Source: Ichthyenterobacterium magnum (GTDB lineage: Bacteria; Bacteroidota; Bacteroidia; Flavobacteriales; Flavobacteriaceae). Taken from it: a stretch of 64,000 nt of DNA. The notes beneath the pieces are model-generated. The model searched no databases. It was given only the letters and a program-made list of their open reading frames with translations, and had not been told where the DNA came from. This document shows, one piece after another, positions 52,479 through 63,600 of this stretch. Numbering within the stretch: the first letter of the stretch is position 1; each line of letters opens with the position of its first letter. The stretch is from the NCBI RefSeq assembly GCF_003610635.1, contig NZ_RAQJ01000002.1, forward strand, positions 412,737 through 476,736, in the 5' to 3' direction. The translations under genes and the position numbers were made by a program.

Positions 52479-53228
52479 ATGCAATACGGGATTTGTAATT
52501 TAAGCATTGTTCCTTTAAGATTTGAACCTTCAGATACTAGTGAGTTAGTCTCTCAAGTATTATATGGTGAACTCTTTAAAGTTTTAGAACGGCGAAAATC
52601 TTGGAGTAAAATCCGTTTAGCTTTCGATAAATACGAAGGTTGGATAGATAATAAACAATATCAAGAAATTTCGGAAGAAAATTATAAATCTATAAAAAAC
52701 GAAGACCATATTCTATCAATAGATTTGGTAGAGTTTATTCAAGATAAAAATAATAGGTTATATACAATTCCATTAGGGTCAAGCTTAAATGGTATTGATT
52801 TATTAGATCACTCTTTTGAAGGTAATAGCAATTCTGAAAAGAAACCGAAAGATCAATTATTAAAAACCGCTTTTACGTACTTAAACTCACCCTATCTTTG
52901 GGGAGGAAAAACCCCTTTTGGAATAGATTGCTCTGGCTTTACTCAAATGGTGTATAAACTTAATGGCTATATGTTATTAAGAGATGCATCACAACAAGCC
53001 ACTCAAGGTCTTGCTTTAAGCTTTATAGAAGAAAGTGAACCTGGTGATCTTGCTTTTTTTGATAATAGTGATGGTGATATTGTTCATGTAGGTATTATAA
53101 TGGAAGACAACTATATAATACATGCGCATGGCAAAGTAAGAATCGATAGATTAGATCATTCAGGTATTTATAATGTCGACACAAAAAATCACACACATAA
53201 ACTTAGGGTCATTAAAAAAATTATATAA
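52479..53228 (+). CDS. NlpC/P60 (C40) peptidoglycan peptidase with SH3 domain
   Basis: 249 residues. The N-terminal part is SH3-like (SIVPLRFEPSDTSELVSQVL about 9-28; GWIDNKQY about 54-61). The C-terminal cysteine peptidase has DCSGF (Cys151), HVGI (His203) and a third polar His near 215. It should cut gamma-D-Glu-diamino acid links. No classical signal peptide is visible, so export or a recycling role in the cytoplasm is uncertain. A strong terminator follows directly. Confidence 0.88.
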   Translation: MQYGICNLSIVPLRFEPSDTSELVSQVLYGELFKVLERRKSWSKIRLAFDKYEGWIDNKQYQEISEENYKSIKNEDHILSIDLVEFIQDKNNRLYTIPLGSSLNGIDLLDHSFEGNSNSEKKPKDQLLKTAFTYLNSPYLWGGKTPFGIDCSGFTQMVYKLNGYMLLRDASQQATQGLALSFIEESEPGDLAFFDNSDGDIVHVGIIMEDNYIIHAHGKVRIDRLDHSGIYNVDTKNHTHKLRVIKKII

Positions 53229-53264
53229 AAAAAGGCTGCTTATTAAATAAGCAGCCTTTTTTTA
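53228..53264. terminator. bidirectional terminator between convergent genes
   Basis: GGCTGCTTATT pairs with AATAAGCAGCC around a single A, flanked by A7 on the left and T7 on the right. It serves both the NlpC/P60 gene and the reverse TPR gene. Confidence 0.9.
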
Positions 53265-53279
53265 TTATTCATTTATAGA

Positions 53280-54557
53280 TTAATTCCCACTTTCTAGAGC
53301 TTCAATTTTTGCTTTAATTGAATTTGCTTTATCAGTATCTCCTAAAACTCTATATATGTTTAATAATGTTTTTGCTACATCTATATTTTTGGGTTTAAGC
53401 TCTAAAGTTTTATTTAAATAAGTAACTGCTTCTCTATATAAAACCAAACGCTCTTCTTTTAATTCATCATATCTTTTATCATCAGCAGCTGAACTTCCTA
53501 AGCCATTCATTTCTTCAATTATTTTTTGTTCTCCACTTAATACTAAAACTGCCATGTTATTATAAGCATCAGCATAATCTGGATTTAAAGAAATAGCTTT
53601 CTTGTAATAATCTCTTGCTGCTTGATTCTCTCCAGCATCTGCAGCAACAACGCCTAAATTGTATTGCAACTCTGCATTATTTGGGTCTTTTTTTGTAGCT
53701 TCTTCTATTAGTTTTTTAAACTCAGATGTATTGCCCATTTTTAATTGAACATTAGCCTCTGTCATTAATAAGCTTAAATCATCAGGGTTTTGAACTCTAG
53801 CTTCTCCAATTGCAGATATTGCTTTTTCATTATCCCCTTTATTTACATAAATTAAAGCTATATTTTTTATAATCTCAGCAGCCTTTGATTTAGTTTTAGT
53901 TTCTTTTGGAGCAATATGTGTTCCAGATTTAACTGAAAAATCTCTTAATTGTTGATTATCAAAATTCTCAGTTTCTCCTGAGTCTTTATTTACTGCAGAA
54001 TACTTAACTTCAGAACCTTGATACCCCAAACCTTTTAATTCTTCATAAAGCTCTAATGACTTATCATAATCTTGAGCTGTAACAGCAGTTGATGCGGCAT
54101 AATATAAATACAGTGTATCTTTTGGAGACATACGGTAAGCTTTTTCAAAGCCACTAGATGATACTAAGTAGTTTTTTTCTTCTAAAGCTTTATTTGCTTT
54201 AGTTAAAAAATTTGATAGCATCGCTTGAGTTAATTCATATATTAGTCCAGTATATTTTGCTTTACCTGTTTTGGATTCAATATCCTTAACCTTTGCAAAG
54301 TTTTCAATAGCTAAATCCATATCTGTATTTGAACCTGTACCATTTGCGTATAATGTTTCCCCTTTTAAAAAGTAAAATTTTGCTTTTGTTTTATCATCTG
54401 CGCTAACTATTAAAGCTTCAGCAGATTTAATTGCAGATTTTGCGTCTGCAAAGTTTCCAGATTTGATTGCTTTTTCAGCAGTTTTTAATTCATTTTTCTG
54501 TGAAAACGAAAGGGTACTTACTAAAAGTGCTAAAGCAACTACAATTTGTTTTTTCAT
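53280..54557 (-). CDS. exported tetratricopeptide-repeat protein
   Basis: 425 residues with signal peptide (MKKQIVVALALLVSTLSFSQ). Multiple TPR helices follow; clear ones are AELQYNLGVVAADAGENQAA (about 294-313) and ARDYYKKAISLNPDYADAYN (about 313-332), plus VTYLNKTLELKPKNIDVAKT near 380. TPR proteins scaffold interactions; no partner is apparent. It lies 27 bases downstream of gyrA on the same strand and may be co-transcribed with it. Confidence 0.87.
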   Translation of the reverse strand: MKKQIVVALALLVSTLSFSQKNELKTAEKAIKSGNFADAKSAIKSAEALIVSADDKTKAKFYFLKGETLYANGTGSNTDMDLAIENFAKVKDIESKTGKAKYTGLIYELTQAMLSNFLTKANKALEEKNYLVSSSGFEKAYRMSPKDTLYLYYAASTAVTAQDYDKSLELYEELKGLGYQGSEVKYSAVNKDSGETENFDNQQLRDFSVKSGTHIAPKETKTKSKAAEIIKNIALIYVNKGDNEKAISAIGEARVQNPDDLSLLMTEANVQLKMGNTSEFKKLIEEATKKDPNNAELQYNLGVVAADAGENQAARDYYKKAISLNPDYADAYNNMAVLVLSGEQKIIEEMNGLGSSAADDKRYDELKEERLVLYREAVTYLNKTLELKPKNIDVAKTLLNIYRVLGDTDKANSIKAKIEALESGN

Positions 54558-54584
54558 TATTAATTAGTGTTAAGTTGTTTTTAT

Positions 54585-57134
54585 TTATTCTTCTTCATTA
54601 TTACCAATAGTTGTGCCATTTTCATTAACAGCTCCTGAATCTATGGTTTCATCATTTATTTCATCATCATCATCTTTCATCACTTTAGCAACAGCAGCAA
54701 TAGAATCGCTTCCTTTTAGGTTAATAAGTTTAACGCCTTGTGTAGCTCTTCCCATAACTCTTAAATCATTAACTGCCATTCTAATTGCAATACCAGATTT
54801 ATTAATTATCATTAAATCATCTTCATCTGTTACAGTTTTAATAGCAACTAAATGTCCTGTTTTTTCAGTTATAGAAATGGTTTTTACACCTTTGCCGCCT
54901 CTATTGGTTATTCTGTATACTGCTTCTCCATCTTCAGGGTCATCAATATAGGTTCGTTTACCATATCCTTTTTCTGAAACTACTAAAACAGATTCTTCTT
55001 GAGGATTTTCAACGGCAATCATCCCGATAACTTCGTCTGTCTTTTCATTAGCAAGTCTAATACCTCTAACCCCAGAAGCATTTCTACCCATTGGTCTTGT
55101 TTTGGCTTCTTCAAAACGAATAGCTTTACCAGACTTAAGTGCTAACATAACTTGACTGTTACCTGTTGTTAATTTTGCTTCTAATAATTCATCATCTTCT
55201 TTAATAGTAATTGCATTAATACCATTTGTTCGTGGACGTGAATATTGCTCTAAAGATGTCTTTTTTACTTGACCTTTTTTGGTAGCCATAATTACATAAT
55301 GATTATTAATGTAATCTTCATCTTTTAAATCTTGGGTACAAATAAATGCTTTTACTTTATCATCTTGCTCAATATTTATAAGATTTTGAATAGCTCTACC
55401 TTTTGATGTTTTACTACCTTCAGGGATTTCATAAACACGCATCCAGAAACACTTTCCTTTTTGAGTAAAGAATAACATATATTGGTGGTTTGTACCAACA
55501 AACAAATGTTCTAAGAAATCTTCATTACGTGTAGTAGATGCTTTTTGACCAACGCCTCCTCTATTTTGGGTTTTATATTCTGTTAATGATGTTCTCTTAA
55601 TGTAACCTGCATGAGAAATGGTAATTACAACTTGCTCATCTGGTATCATATCTTCAATACTTAAATCACCACCAGCATATTCAATTAATGAACGACGTTC
55701 ATCACCATACTTATCTTTAACAACTAAAAGCTCTTCTTTAATAATATCCATTCGACGTTCTTTTTTATCAAGAATGTCTTTTAAGTCGTCTATGGTTTTC
55801 ATCAACTCGTCATATTCAGAACGTAATTTATCTTGTTCTAATCCTGTAAGTTGACGTAATCGCATTTCTACGATAGCTTTTGCTTGTATTTCTGAAAGCT
55901 CAAAGCGTTCAATTAACTTTGCACGTGCTTCATCAGCATTAGATGACGCTCTAATTAATGCTATCACTTCATCTATATTATCTGAAGCTATAATTAATCC
56001 TTCTAATATGTGAGCTCTTTCTTCTGCTTTACGCAATTCATAAGTTGTACGTCTAACAACAACCTCGTGTCTATGCTCCACAAAATGGTGAATCATATCC
56101 TTAAGATTTAACAACTGTGGACGTCCATTAACAAGTGCTATATTGTTTACACTAAATGACGATTGCAATGCAGTATATTTATAAAGTGTATTTAAAACGA
56201 TATTAGGAATTGCATCACGTTTTAATACATAAACAATGCGCATTCCATTTCTATCAGATTCATCTCTAATTAATGAAATGCCTTCAATCTTTTTATCGTT
56301 AATAAGGTCTGCTGTCTTTTTAATCATATCAGCCTTATTCACTTGATAAGGAATTTCTGTTACAATTATACTTTCACGACCTTGTACTTCTTCAATAATC
56401 GCTTTACCACGCATAACTATACGCCCACGACCAGTTTTAAAAGCTTCTCTTACACCATCATATCCATAAATTGTTCCACCAGTTGGAAAATCTGGAGCTT
56501 TTACATGTTGGATTAATTCATCAATTTCAATATCGTTATTCTCTATATAAGCAACAGTACCATCAACTACTTCAGACAAGTTATGTGGTGGCATATTAGT
56601 TGCCATACCAACTGCAATACCTGAAGCTCCGTTTACTAATAGTCCAGGAATACGTGTTGGAAGAACTGTAGGCTCTTGTAAAGTATCATCAAAGTTTAAT
56701 TTATGATCTACAGTCTCTTTATCAATATCTGCCAACATGTCTTCAGATATCTTACGCATACGCGCTTCTGTATAACGCATTGCTGCAGGACTATCACCAT
56801 CAATAGAACCAAAATTACCTTGACCATCAACTAGCATATAACGTAAACTCCATTCTTGAGCCATACGTACCATTGCGTCATAAACAGATGTATCACCATG
56901 TGGATGATACTTACCTAAAACTTCCCCAACAATTCTTGCCGACTTTTTATGTGCTGTATTAGATCTAACACCTAGCTCATGCATACCATATAAAACACGT
57001 CTATGAACTGGTTTTAAACCATCTCTAACGTCTGGTAAAGCACGTGACACAATAACTGACATTGAGTAATCAATGTAAGCTGATTTCATTTCATCTTCAA
57101 TGTTAATTGGAATCAATTTTTCTCCTTCTGCCAT
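54585..57134 (-). CDS. gyrA: DNA gyrase subunit A
   Basis: 849 residues. The breakage-reunion domain has the quinolone-determining stretch [17 protein letters not shown] (77-93; Thr82 and Asp86 match E. coli Ser83 and Asp87) and the catalytic Tyr121 in AAMRYTEAR. The C-terminal six-bladed DNA-wrapping domain includes a GyrA-box of the form QNRGGVG (E. coli QRRGGKG) near residue 525. It acts with GyrB to introduce negative supercoils. Thr at position 82 is, as I recall, normal in flavobacteria and not a resistance change. The acidic tail is common. Confidence 0.96.
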   Translation of the reverse strand: MAEGEKLIPINIEDEMKSAYIDYSMSVIVSRALPDVRDGLKPVHRRVLYGMHELGVRSNTAHKKSARIVGEVLGKYHPHGDTSVYDAMVRMAQEWSLRYMLVDGQGNFGSIDGDSPAAMRYTEARMRKISEDMLADIDKETVDHKLNFDDTLQEPTVLPTRIPGLLVNGASGIAVGMATNMPPHNLSEVVDGTVAYIENNDIEIDELIQHVKAPDFPTGGTIYGYDGVREAFKTGRGRIVMRGKAIIEEVQGRESIIVTEIPYQVNKADMIKKTADLINDKKIEGISLIRDESDRNGMRIVYVLKRDAIPNIVLNTLYKYTALQSSFSVNNIALVNGRPQLLNLKDMIHHFVEHRHEVVVRRTTYELRKAEERAHILEGLIIASDNIDEVIALIRASSNADEARAKLIERFELSEIQAKAIVEMRLRQLTGLEQDKLRSEYDELMKTIDDLKDILDKKERRMDIIKEELLVVKDKYGDERRSLIEYAGGDLSIEDMIPDEQVVITISHAGYIKRTSLTEYKTQNRGGVGQKASTTRNEDFLEHLFVGTNHQYMLFFTQKGKCFWMRVYEIPEGSKTSKGRAIQNLINIEQDDKVKAFICTQDLKDEDYINNHYVIMATKKGQVKKTSLEQYSRPRTNGINAITIKEDDELLEAKLTTGNSQVMLALKSGKAIRFEEAKTRPMGRNASGVRGIRLANEKTDEVIGMIAVENPQEESVLVVSEKGYGKRTYIDDPEDGEAVYRITNRGGKGVKTISITEKTGHLVAIKTVTDEDDLMIINKSGIAIRMAVNDLRVMGRATQGVKLINLKGSDSIAAVAKVMKDDDDEINDETIDSGAVNENGTTIGNNEEE

Positions 57135-57380
57135 ATATATATTTAATTAGATTTTTTGTAGGTTTTCAAATCGTGCTAATATAACCATTTTGATAGTCCT
57201 TGAAGCACTTTTAACTTGCTTTTTTAGCACTATTTATTAACAATATTAGCAGCTGTTTTAGTTGATAAGTTGGCTGTTAAATGTTTTGATTTATTAATGT
57301 TTTTTCACTCTATTAGCTATTGTAAAAACATTTAGGTATAGTTTTTGTCTTTATATCCTTGTTTTTACTATTTTTAATGC

Positions 57381-57389
57381 AGAAAGGAG
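57381..57389 (+). promoter_or_regulatory. Shine-Dalgarno sequence of clpC
   Basis: AGAAAGGAG ends 6 bases before the ATG at 57396. Such purine-rich sites are unusual in this window, where most starts lack one, and it fixes the clpC start. Confidence 0.5.
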
Positions 57390-57395
57390 TTTACT

Positions 57396-59945
57396 ATGGA
57401 TGATAATTTTTCCCCAAGAGTCAAAGATGTTATAGCTTACAGTAAAGAAGAAGCTTTACGCTTAGGACATGATTTTATAGGTACCGAACATTTAATGTTG
57501 GGATTGCTTCGTGATGGTAGCGGAAAGGCAATTGAGATTTTAAATGCTTTAGAAATTGATTTAAATCATCTTAGACGAAAAGTAGAGATATTAAGTCCTG
57601 CAAACCCAAATATTACGACTGCTTCTAACGAGAAGAAAAACCTACACCTTACTAGACAAGCAGAGCGTGCTTTAAAGACCACGTTTTTAGAAGCAAAATT
57701 ATTTCAAAGCACATCAATTAACACAGCACATTTATTACTGTGCATTTTAAGAAATGAAAATGATCCTACAACCAAGCTTTTAAATAAGCTTAAAGTAGAT
57801 TACGATAACACAAAAGAACAATTTAAGTTTATGATAACAAGTGATGATGATTTTTTAGATGAACCAAAAGCTGAATCTTTTTCTGATGATGATATTAATG
57901 AAGGAGACGACTCTAAACAAAATCCGTTTAGTCAACCTTCTGCAAAATCTACTAAAAAATCTAAAACTCCAGTTTTAGATAATTTTGGTAGAGATTTAAC
58001 TGCAATGGCAGATGAAGGTAAACTTGACCCAGTTGTTGGGCGTGAAAAGGAAATTCAACGCGTATCTCAAATATTAAGTAGAAGAAAAAAGAACAACCCT
58101 TTATTAATTGGTGAACCAGGTGTTGGAAAATCAGCTATAGCTGAAGGATTGGCACTTAGAATTGTTAAACGTAAAGTATCACGTATATTATTCAATAAAC
58201 GTGTAGTAACTTTAGATTTAGCAAGCCTAGTTGCGGGAACCAAATATAGGGGTCAATTTGAAGAACGCATGAAAGCTGTGATGAATGAACTTGAAAAGAA
58301 TGATGATATTATTCTATTTATAGATGAGATTCATACTATAGTTGGAGCTGGTGGTGCCACAGGTAGTTTAGATGCTTCAAATATGTTTAAACCTGCTTTA
58401 GCAAGAGGAGAAATACAATGCATTGGAGCTACAACTTTAGATGAGTATAGACAATACATTGAAAAAGATGGTGCTTTAGAACGTCGTTTTCAGAAAGTAA
58501 TTGTAGAACCAACTAGTGTTGAAGAAACTATTGAAATCCTTAATAACATTAAAGAAAAATACGAAGAACACCACAATGTTGATTATACAGACGAAGCTAT
58601 AGAAGCTTGTGTGAAATTAACTAATAGATACATGACTGAGCGCTTTTTACCAGACAAAGCTATTGATGCTTTAGATGAAGCTGGTTCTCGTGTTCATATC
58701 ACAAATATTGATGTGCCAAAACAAATACTTGAGTTAGAAAAACAGCTTGAAGATGTTAAGGAAACAAAAAACACCGTTGTTAAAAAACAGAAATATGAAG
58801 AAGCCGCTAAGCTTAGAGATGATGAAAAACGCATTGAAAAAGAATTAGCTATTGCCCAAGAAAAGTGGGAAGAAGAAACTAAGTTGCACAAAGAAATTGT
58901 AACTGAAGATAATGTTGCTGATGTAGTATCAATGATGACAGGCATTCCTGTAAATAGAATTGCGCAAACAGAAAGCAACAAACTAGCTCAATTACCAGAA
59001 CTTATAAAAGGTAAAGTTATTGGTCAAGACGAAGCTGTTGCAAAGGTCGTTAAAGCTATTCAGCGTAATCGTGCTGGACTTAAAGACCCTAATAAACCAA
59101 TTGGGTCATTTATATTTTTAGGGCAAACAGGTGTTGGTAAAACGCAGTTAGCAAAAGTTTTAGCTAGAGAATTATTTGATAGCGAAGAAGCTCTTGTAAG
59201 AATCGACATGAGTGAATACATGGAAAAATTTGCTGTTTCTCGTTTAATTGGTGCACCTCCAGGCTATGTAGGTTATGAAGAAGGTGGTCAACTTACCGAG
59301 AAAATAAGACGCAAACCTTATGCTGTAGTATTACTAGATGAAATAGAAAAAGCACATCCTGATGTATTTAATATGCTATTACAAGTTCTTGATGATGGCT
59401 ATTTAACAGATAGTTTAGGGCGTAAAATTGATTTTAGAAATACTATTATTATTATGACTTCTAATATTGGAGCTCGTAAGCTCAAAGATTTTGGTCAAGG
59501 TGTTGGATTTGGCACTTCTGCAAAAGAAGCGCAAGCAAGTGACAACTCTAAAAGCATTATTGAAAATGCACTTAAAAAAGCATTTGCACCAGAGTTTTTA
59601 AATAGAATTGATGATGTTATGGTCTTTAATGCACTAGAGAAAGAGCACATTAATAAGATTATAGATATAGAATTAGCTCAATTAATTTTACGAATTAAAG
59701 ATTTAGGTTATCAACTTAAATTAAGTAAAAAAGCTAAAGACTATATTGCAGAAAAAGGTTTTGATAAACAATATGGAGCAAGACCACTTAAACGTGCTAT
59801 ACAAAAATATGTAGAGGATGCGCTTGCTGAAGAGATTATCAATTCGCAAATACAAGAAGGCGATAAAATTAGTATGGATTTAGATAGTAAAACAGATGAG
59901 CTTACTATTAAAATTGAAAAACCAGAAAAACAAACTGAATCTTAG
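57396..59945 (+). CDS. clpC: ClpC-type ATP-dependent protease ATPase
   Basis: 849-residue Hsp100 unfoldase working with ClpP. It contains the double N-terminal Clp repeat (1-145), a linker, AAA-1 with Walker [10 protein letters not shown] (about 239-247) and Walker [10 protein letters not shown], a UVR-like middle segment ([20 protein letters not shown] about 464-483), and AAA-2 with GQTGVGKTQ and [12 protein letters not shown]. The ClpP-binding loop and C-terminal D2-small domain are intact. It is flanked by a terminator and is probably monocistronic. Confidence 0.95.
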   Translation: MDDNFSPRVKDVIAYSKEEALRLGHDFIGTEHLMLGLLRDGSGKAIEILNALEIDLNHLRRKVEILSPANPNITTASNEKKNLHLTRQAERALKTTFLEAKLFQSTSINTAHLLLCILRNENDPTTKLLNKLKVDYDNTKEQFKFMITSDDDFLDEPKAESFSDDDINEGDDSKQNPFSQPSAKSTKKSKTPVLDNFGRDLTAMADEGKLDPVVGREKEIQRVSQILSRRKKNNPLLIGEPGVGKSAIAEGLALRIVKRKVSRILFNKRVVTLDLASLVAGTKYRGQFEERMKAVMNELEKNDDIILFIDEIHTIVGAGGATGSLDASNMFKPALARGEIQCIGATTLDEYRQYIEKDGALERRFQKVIVEPTSVEETIEILNNIKEKYEEHHNVDYTDEAIEACVKLTNRYMTERFLPDKAIDALDEAGSRVHITNIDVPKQILELEKQLEDVKETKNTVVKKQKYEEAAKLRDDEKRIEKELAIAQEKWEEETKLHKEIVTEDNVADVVSMMTGIPVNRIAQTESNKLAQLPELIKGKVIGQDEAVAKVVKAIQRNRAGLKDPNKPIGSFIFLGQTGVGKTQLAKVLARELFDSEEALVRIDMSEYMEKFAVSRLIGAPPGYVGYEEGGQLTEKIRRKPYAVVLLDEIEKAHPDVFNMLLQVLDDGYLTDSLGRKIDFRNTIIIMTSNIGARKLKDFGQGVGFGTSAKEAQASDNSKSIIENALKKAFAPEFLNRIDDVMVFNALEKEHINKIIDIELAQLILRIKDLGYQLKLSKKAKDYIAEKGFDKQYGARPLKRAIQKYVEDALAEEIINSQIQEGDKISMDLDSKTDELTIKIEKPEKQTES

Positions 59946-59963
59946 TTAATTACCATAAATTTT

Positions 59964-59998
59964 AAAGTGCCTTTTAAGAAAAAGGCACTTTTTTTTTG
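59964..59998 (+). terminator. Rho-independent terminator of clpC
   Basis: AAAGTGCCTTTT pairs with AAAAGGCACTTT and is followed by an eight-base T run. Confidence 0.9.
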
Positions 59999-60028
59999 TT
60001 TAATATTTAGTTATGAGTAACTTTAGGT

Positions 60029-60406
60029 ATGACAGATGTGTTAAAATATAACTTTTGTGAGATGCATATTTATGATAACTACATGATTGTTATTATAAAT
60101 GAAGGCGAAACCATTACGCCTGAGCACAATGCGGTATTACTCAATATTGTTGACACTTACTACAAAAACAAAAAATTTGTATACATCACTCACAGAGTAC
60201 ATTCTTACGCTGTAGATCCAGCTATTTACTTTGAAACTTCAAAAATTAAAAACCTTGCTGGTTTTTGTGTGGTTTCTTCAGATTTTAAAGCAAAACGAAA
60301 TGCAGAAATTGAAAAATTATTTTTAAACAAACCCTTTGAAATTTTCACTGAACTTGATGATGCCATCTCTTGGACTAAGTCTATCTTAAATATCGAGTTT
60401 AATTAA
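60029..60406 (+). CDS. small conserved protein, possibly STAS/SpoIIAA-like
   Basis: 125 residues, no signal or membrane segment. The order of elements (YNFCEMHIYDNYMIVIINEG; HNAVLLNIVDTYYKNKKFVY; KNLAGFCVVSSDFKAKRNAE; FTELDDAISWTKSIL) resembles the STAS/SpoIIAA-like fold found in small flavobacterial proteins that measure or bind a ligand. The similarity is structural in feel, not motif-proven. It stands alone after the clpC terminator. Confidence 0.6.
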   Translation: MTDVLKYNFCEMHIYDNYMIVIINEGETITPEHNAVLLNIVDTYYKNKKFVYITHRVHSYAVDPAIYFETSKIKNLAGFCVVSSDFKAKRNAEIEKLFLNKPFEIFTELDDAISWTKSILNIEFN

Positions 60407-60641
60407 CTCTTCTTCTACTCTATCTCGATTATTGTCACTCAAAGAGAATATTATATAAATGCATCTTTCTTTTACTTTATCTTATTAGTAATGACTCTAA
60501 TCACAAATCAAATAACTAGTTACAAGTAATATTTACTACTAGTTATATTCATTAACATCTCAATATATAAACTCACAAATCAACTATTTATTTAATGTGA
60601 TATAATCTATTGTTCATCTAATTGTTACTATAAATTATAAA
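60407..60641. other. non-coding spacer
   Basis: About 235 AT-rich bases with no gene, tRNA or strong hairpin seen, between convergent genes. Confidence 0.6.
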
Positions 60642-60643
60642 CA

Positions 60644-60676
60644 AAAAAAGGCAGCTATTAAATAGCTGCCTTTTAT
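60644..60676 (-). terminator. terminator of the large repeat protein gene
   Basis: GGCAGCTATT pairs with AATAGCTGCC; on the reverse strand it is followed by a T7 run. Confidence 0.85.
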
Positions 60677-60698
60677 ATTCACATTTAGGTTTCCCTAA

Positions 60699-63600
60699 TT
60701 AACGTCTGTTTTTAGAAGATGAAACTATCTTCTTAGTAACCGAACCTTGACTAGTTGTTAACTTAACATAGAACATTTGGTTAGAAATTCTAGACAAATC
60801 AAATGTTGTTCTGTCTTTAGAACCTGCAACATATCTTTCGTTAGTTTCACTTAAGATTAATAACCCTTTAGTATCAAATAACTCAATAGTTACATTAGTT
60901 TCAAACTCAAATGTGTAAGCTATATTAACTTCTTTATCAAATGGTACTGGATACGCAGTAAAGTCAATTACTACATCTTCTTTAACCAATTCGTCACTAC
61001 TAATGTTTCTTTCTCTACTTGGTAATCTAGTAATGATAGGATTACGTGTAATCGTTATTAATTGATCACAAGTATCTGTTAATCCAGCAGCATCAGTTGC
61101 TACCCAAGTACGAGTAATTTCTATCACTTCTTGTTGATTACCTCCTGGAGGTGGTGTTTGAGATGACGCCGCTACATCACTATAAGTAACTACTGGTTGT
61201 GGATCACAAGTATCTGTTGCTGTTGCAAAACCTAACGCCATTGGAGAGATATCATCTGCAATACTCAGGTTAATAGACCAACTATGTAATGTTCCATCAT
61301 CACCAGTTGCACTGTCATTAATACTTAATGTCCATAACCCATTTGCATCAACTACAGTAGCTGCAAAGTCTGCAAATGTACCACCATTAGGCTCAATATC
61401 CGTTTCTGTACCAAAGTCAGAAGCTGGATTTGCTGCACCATCAAAGAAATTACGAGTTCCATTAACTTCATCTGATGAACCAGAAGCAGAAACTAAATTA
61501 ATAGTTTCTCCAGATGGAGCCATTAAATCAATAGTCAAGTCTCCATCCCAAGTATGTTCTATATCCATTGATACAGACACTCCATCTATAACAGAGCCAT
61601 AAGGCATACTAATATCTGTAGTTACGGTTGTATTATCTTCAATAGCTACTGGTGTATCATTAAGTCCAAATACATTTTGAGCTTCAGATAAGAAAGCTTG
61701 GTCTGCAGGACAAGTAATAACTGGTGGTGTTACATCTTCACCAGGTACAATGATTGTCTGTACACAAGATACAACACTATTTTCTCTACCACATCCATCG
61801 TCTGCAGTCCAAGTTCTAGTTATTGTCTCATATCCACAACCATCAACCACAGATGTATCACTATAGTCAATTAAAGGAGAACTATTACAGTTATCTGTAG
61901 CAGTTGCCATACCAGTATTTGCAGGTGAAGTATCTAAAGATTCTTCAACAACTTCCCAATCGATATTTACTGCCCAACTTGCTAACGACCCAGAGTCACC
62001 ACTTGCATCATCTTCAATTGATAATAACCAAGTACCATTTTGGTCTCCAGATAAAGTAGCTATGAAATCAGCAAATGTTACTGTACCATCATTTGGCTTG
62101 TATGTACCATCATCGGCTACACCACCTGTCGATGCAAAATTATTTTCGATATTTAAGGCTGCAGCATCATCAAAAGAGATATTAGTGCTTACCATATCTA
62201 CATTTCCAACTGTATCATCTGGTAATAATAGAATTGCTTCTACTCCTGAAGGTGCTACTAAAGAAATCTCTAAGTCACCAGTCCATGAATGTGAAATATT
62301 CATGTCAACAGTGATGCTAGAAATAGTAGCGCCAGCTGGCATACCACTCACTTGTGCATCAAATACTGCTGGTCCAGAAGTACCGCTTGTTGGGATTAAA
62401 CCTCCTACATCGTTAGTACCACTAGTTGACCCTGAATCTGTTACAGTAACTGTAGGCTCTAATAAATCAATATCTGCTGGGCAAGTAATCACTGGAGCTG
62501 TATCATCAATAACTACAAACACACATACAAATGGTTCTGATATTTTACTGCAATTATCTTCTACTTCAAAAGTAACAGATAGTGTTGTTGAGCAATCTGT
62601 TTTGCTGTCTACACTTTTACCAATAACTCTATAAGTAAGCTCGCTAACATCTGCACAATTATCTGCAAAACATGGCACAAGACCTTTACCGTTTTCTAAA
62701 GTTACATTACCTATCATTTCTTCTATAGAAATTCCAGCAACAGACCATTGGTCATTTAACACATCTATTTCGTCTCCTATATTTAAAGAGATAGAATCCT
62801 CTGTTAAACCTCCAGGACAAGCTGCAGTTGGATGTTGACTTGTACGTATTGTCATAGACTCTCCATCACAAACTCCTGTTGACTCTGGAGCAGACATATC
62901 ACCGCCAGAGTAATTTACTTTGAAAGGTAATGATCTATTTCCACAAGCATCTATAGCCACATATTCAAAAACTCTAATCCACTGACAGTCTGATCCAATT
63001 GCAAGTTTTTCAGTTTTTTCAATACTATCAGCTGTAAGAACTTCTCCACAGTTATCTGTAAATAGTTCAAATACATCCTCTTCACTTGGTTCTCCAAGAT
63101 CGGCATCAATACATAAGTTTAATGTATTTTGACCTAATGGAGGTGTACCTGTTAATACCGGAGGTGTTTTATCACCACCATTATAGTATATCTTCACTGG
63201 TAAAGCAAAATTCTCACAATCATCTTGTATTGTGTATATATATGCTACAGCCCATTGACAATCTGTATTTTCTGGTGGGTTTACAATTGTTAATGTTGCA
63301 TTAACATTACCACAGTTATCTGTAAATAATCCTTCTATATACTCTTCAGTATATGGTGCAGGAATTTCAGATAAACATGCCTCTATATCAGACTCTCCTA
63401 ATGGTAAACTACCAGGTTCAAGTAAATATGGTGCACTATTATCTTCTACTGTAACTTCTCGTTGAGCAGTAATTGTACGATCACAATCATCTGTATACGT
63501 CCAGTTTACATAGAATTTACCACAACTACCATTAAAGTCTGTGTTATCAATAACACCTATTTCAGTACCTTCTATTAAACATGCGCCTGTTCCACTATTT

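Noticed and set aside
54585..57134. GyrA Thr82 as a quinolone-resistance change
   Set aside because: As far as I recall, Thr is the usual residue at this site in flavobacteria, so no resistance claim is made.
62062..62634. 190-codon forward reading frame inside the large repeat gene
   Set aside because: Antisense shadow of P-domain and HYR-like coding sequence; its Ser/Thr/Val composition mirrors the reverse-strand codons.
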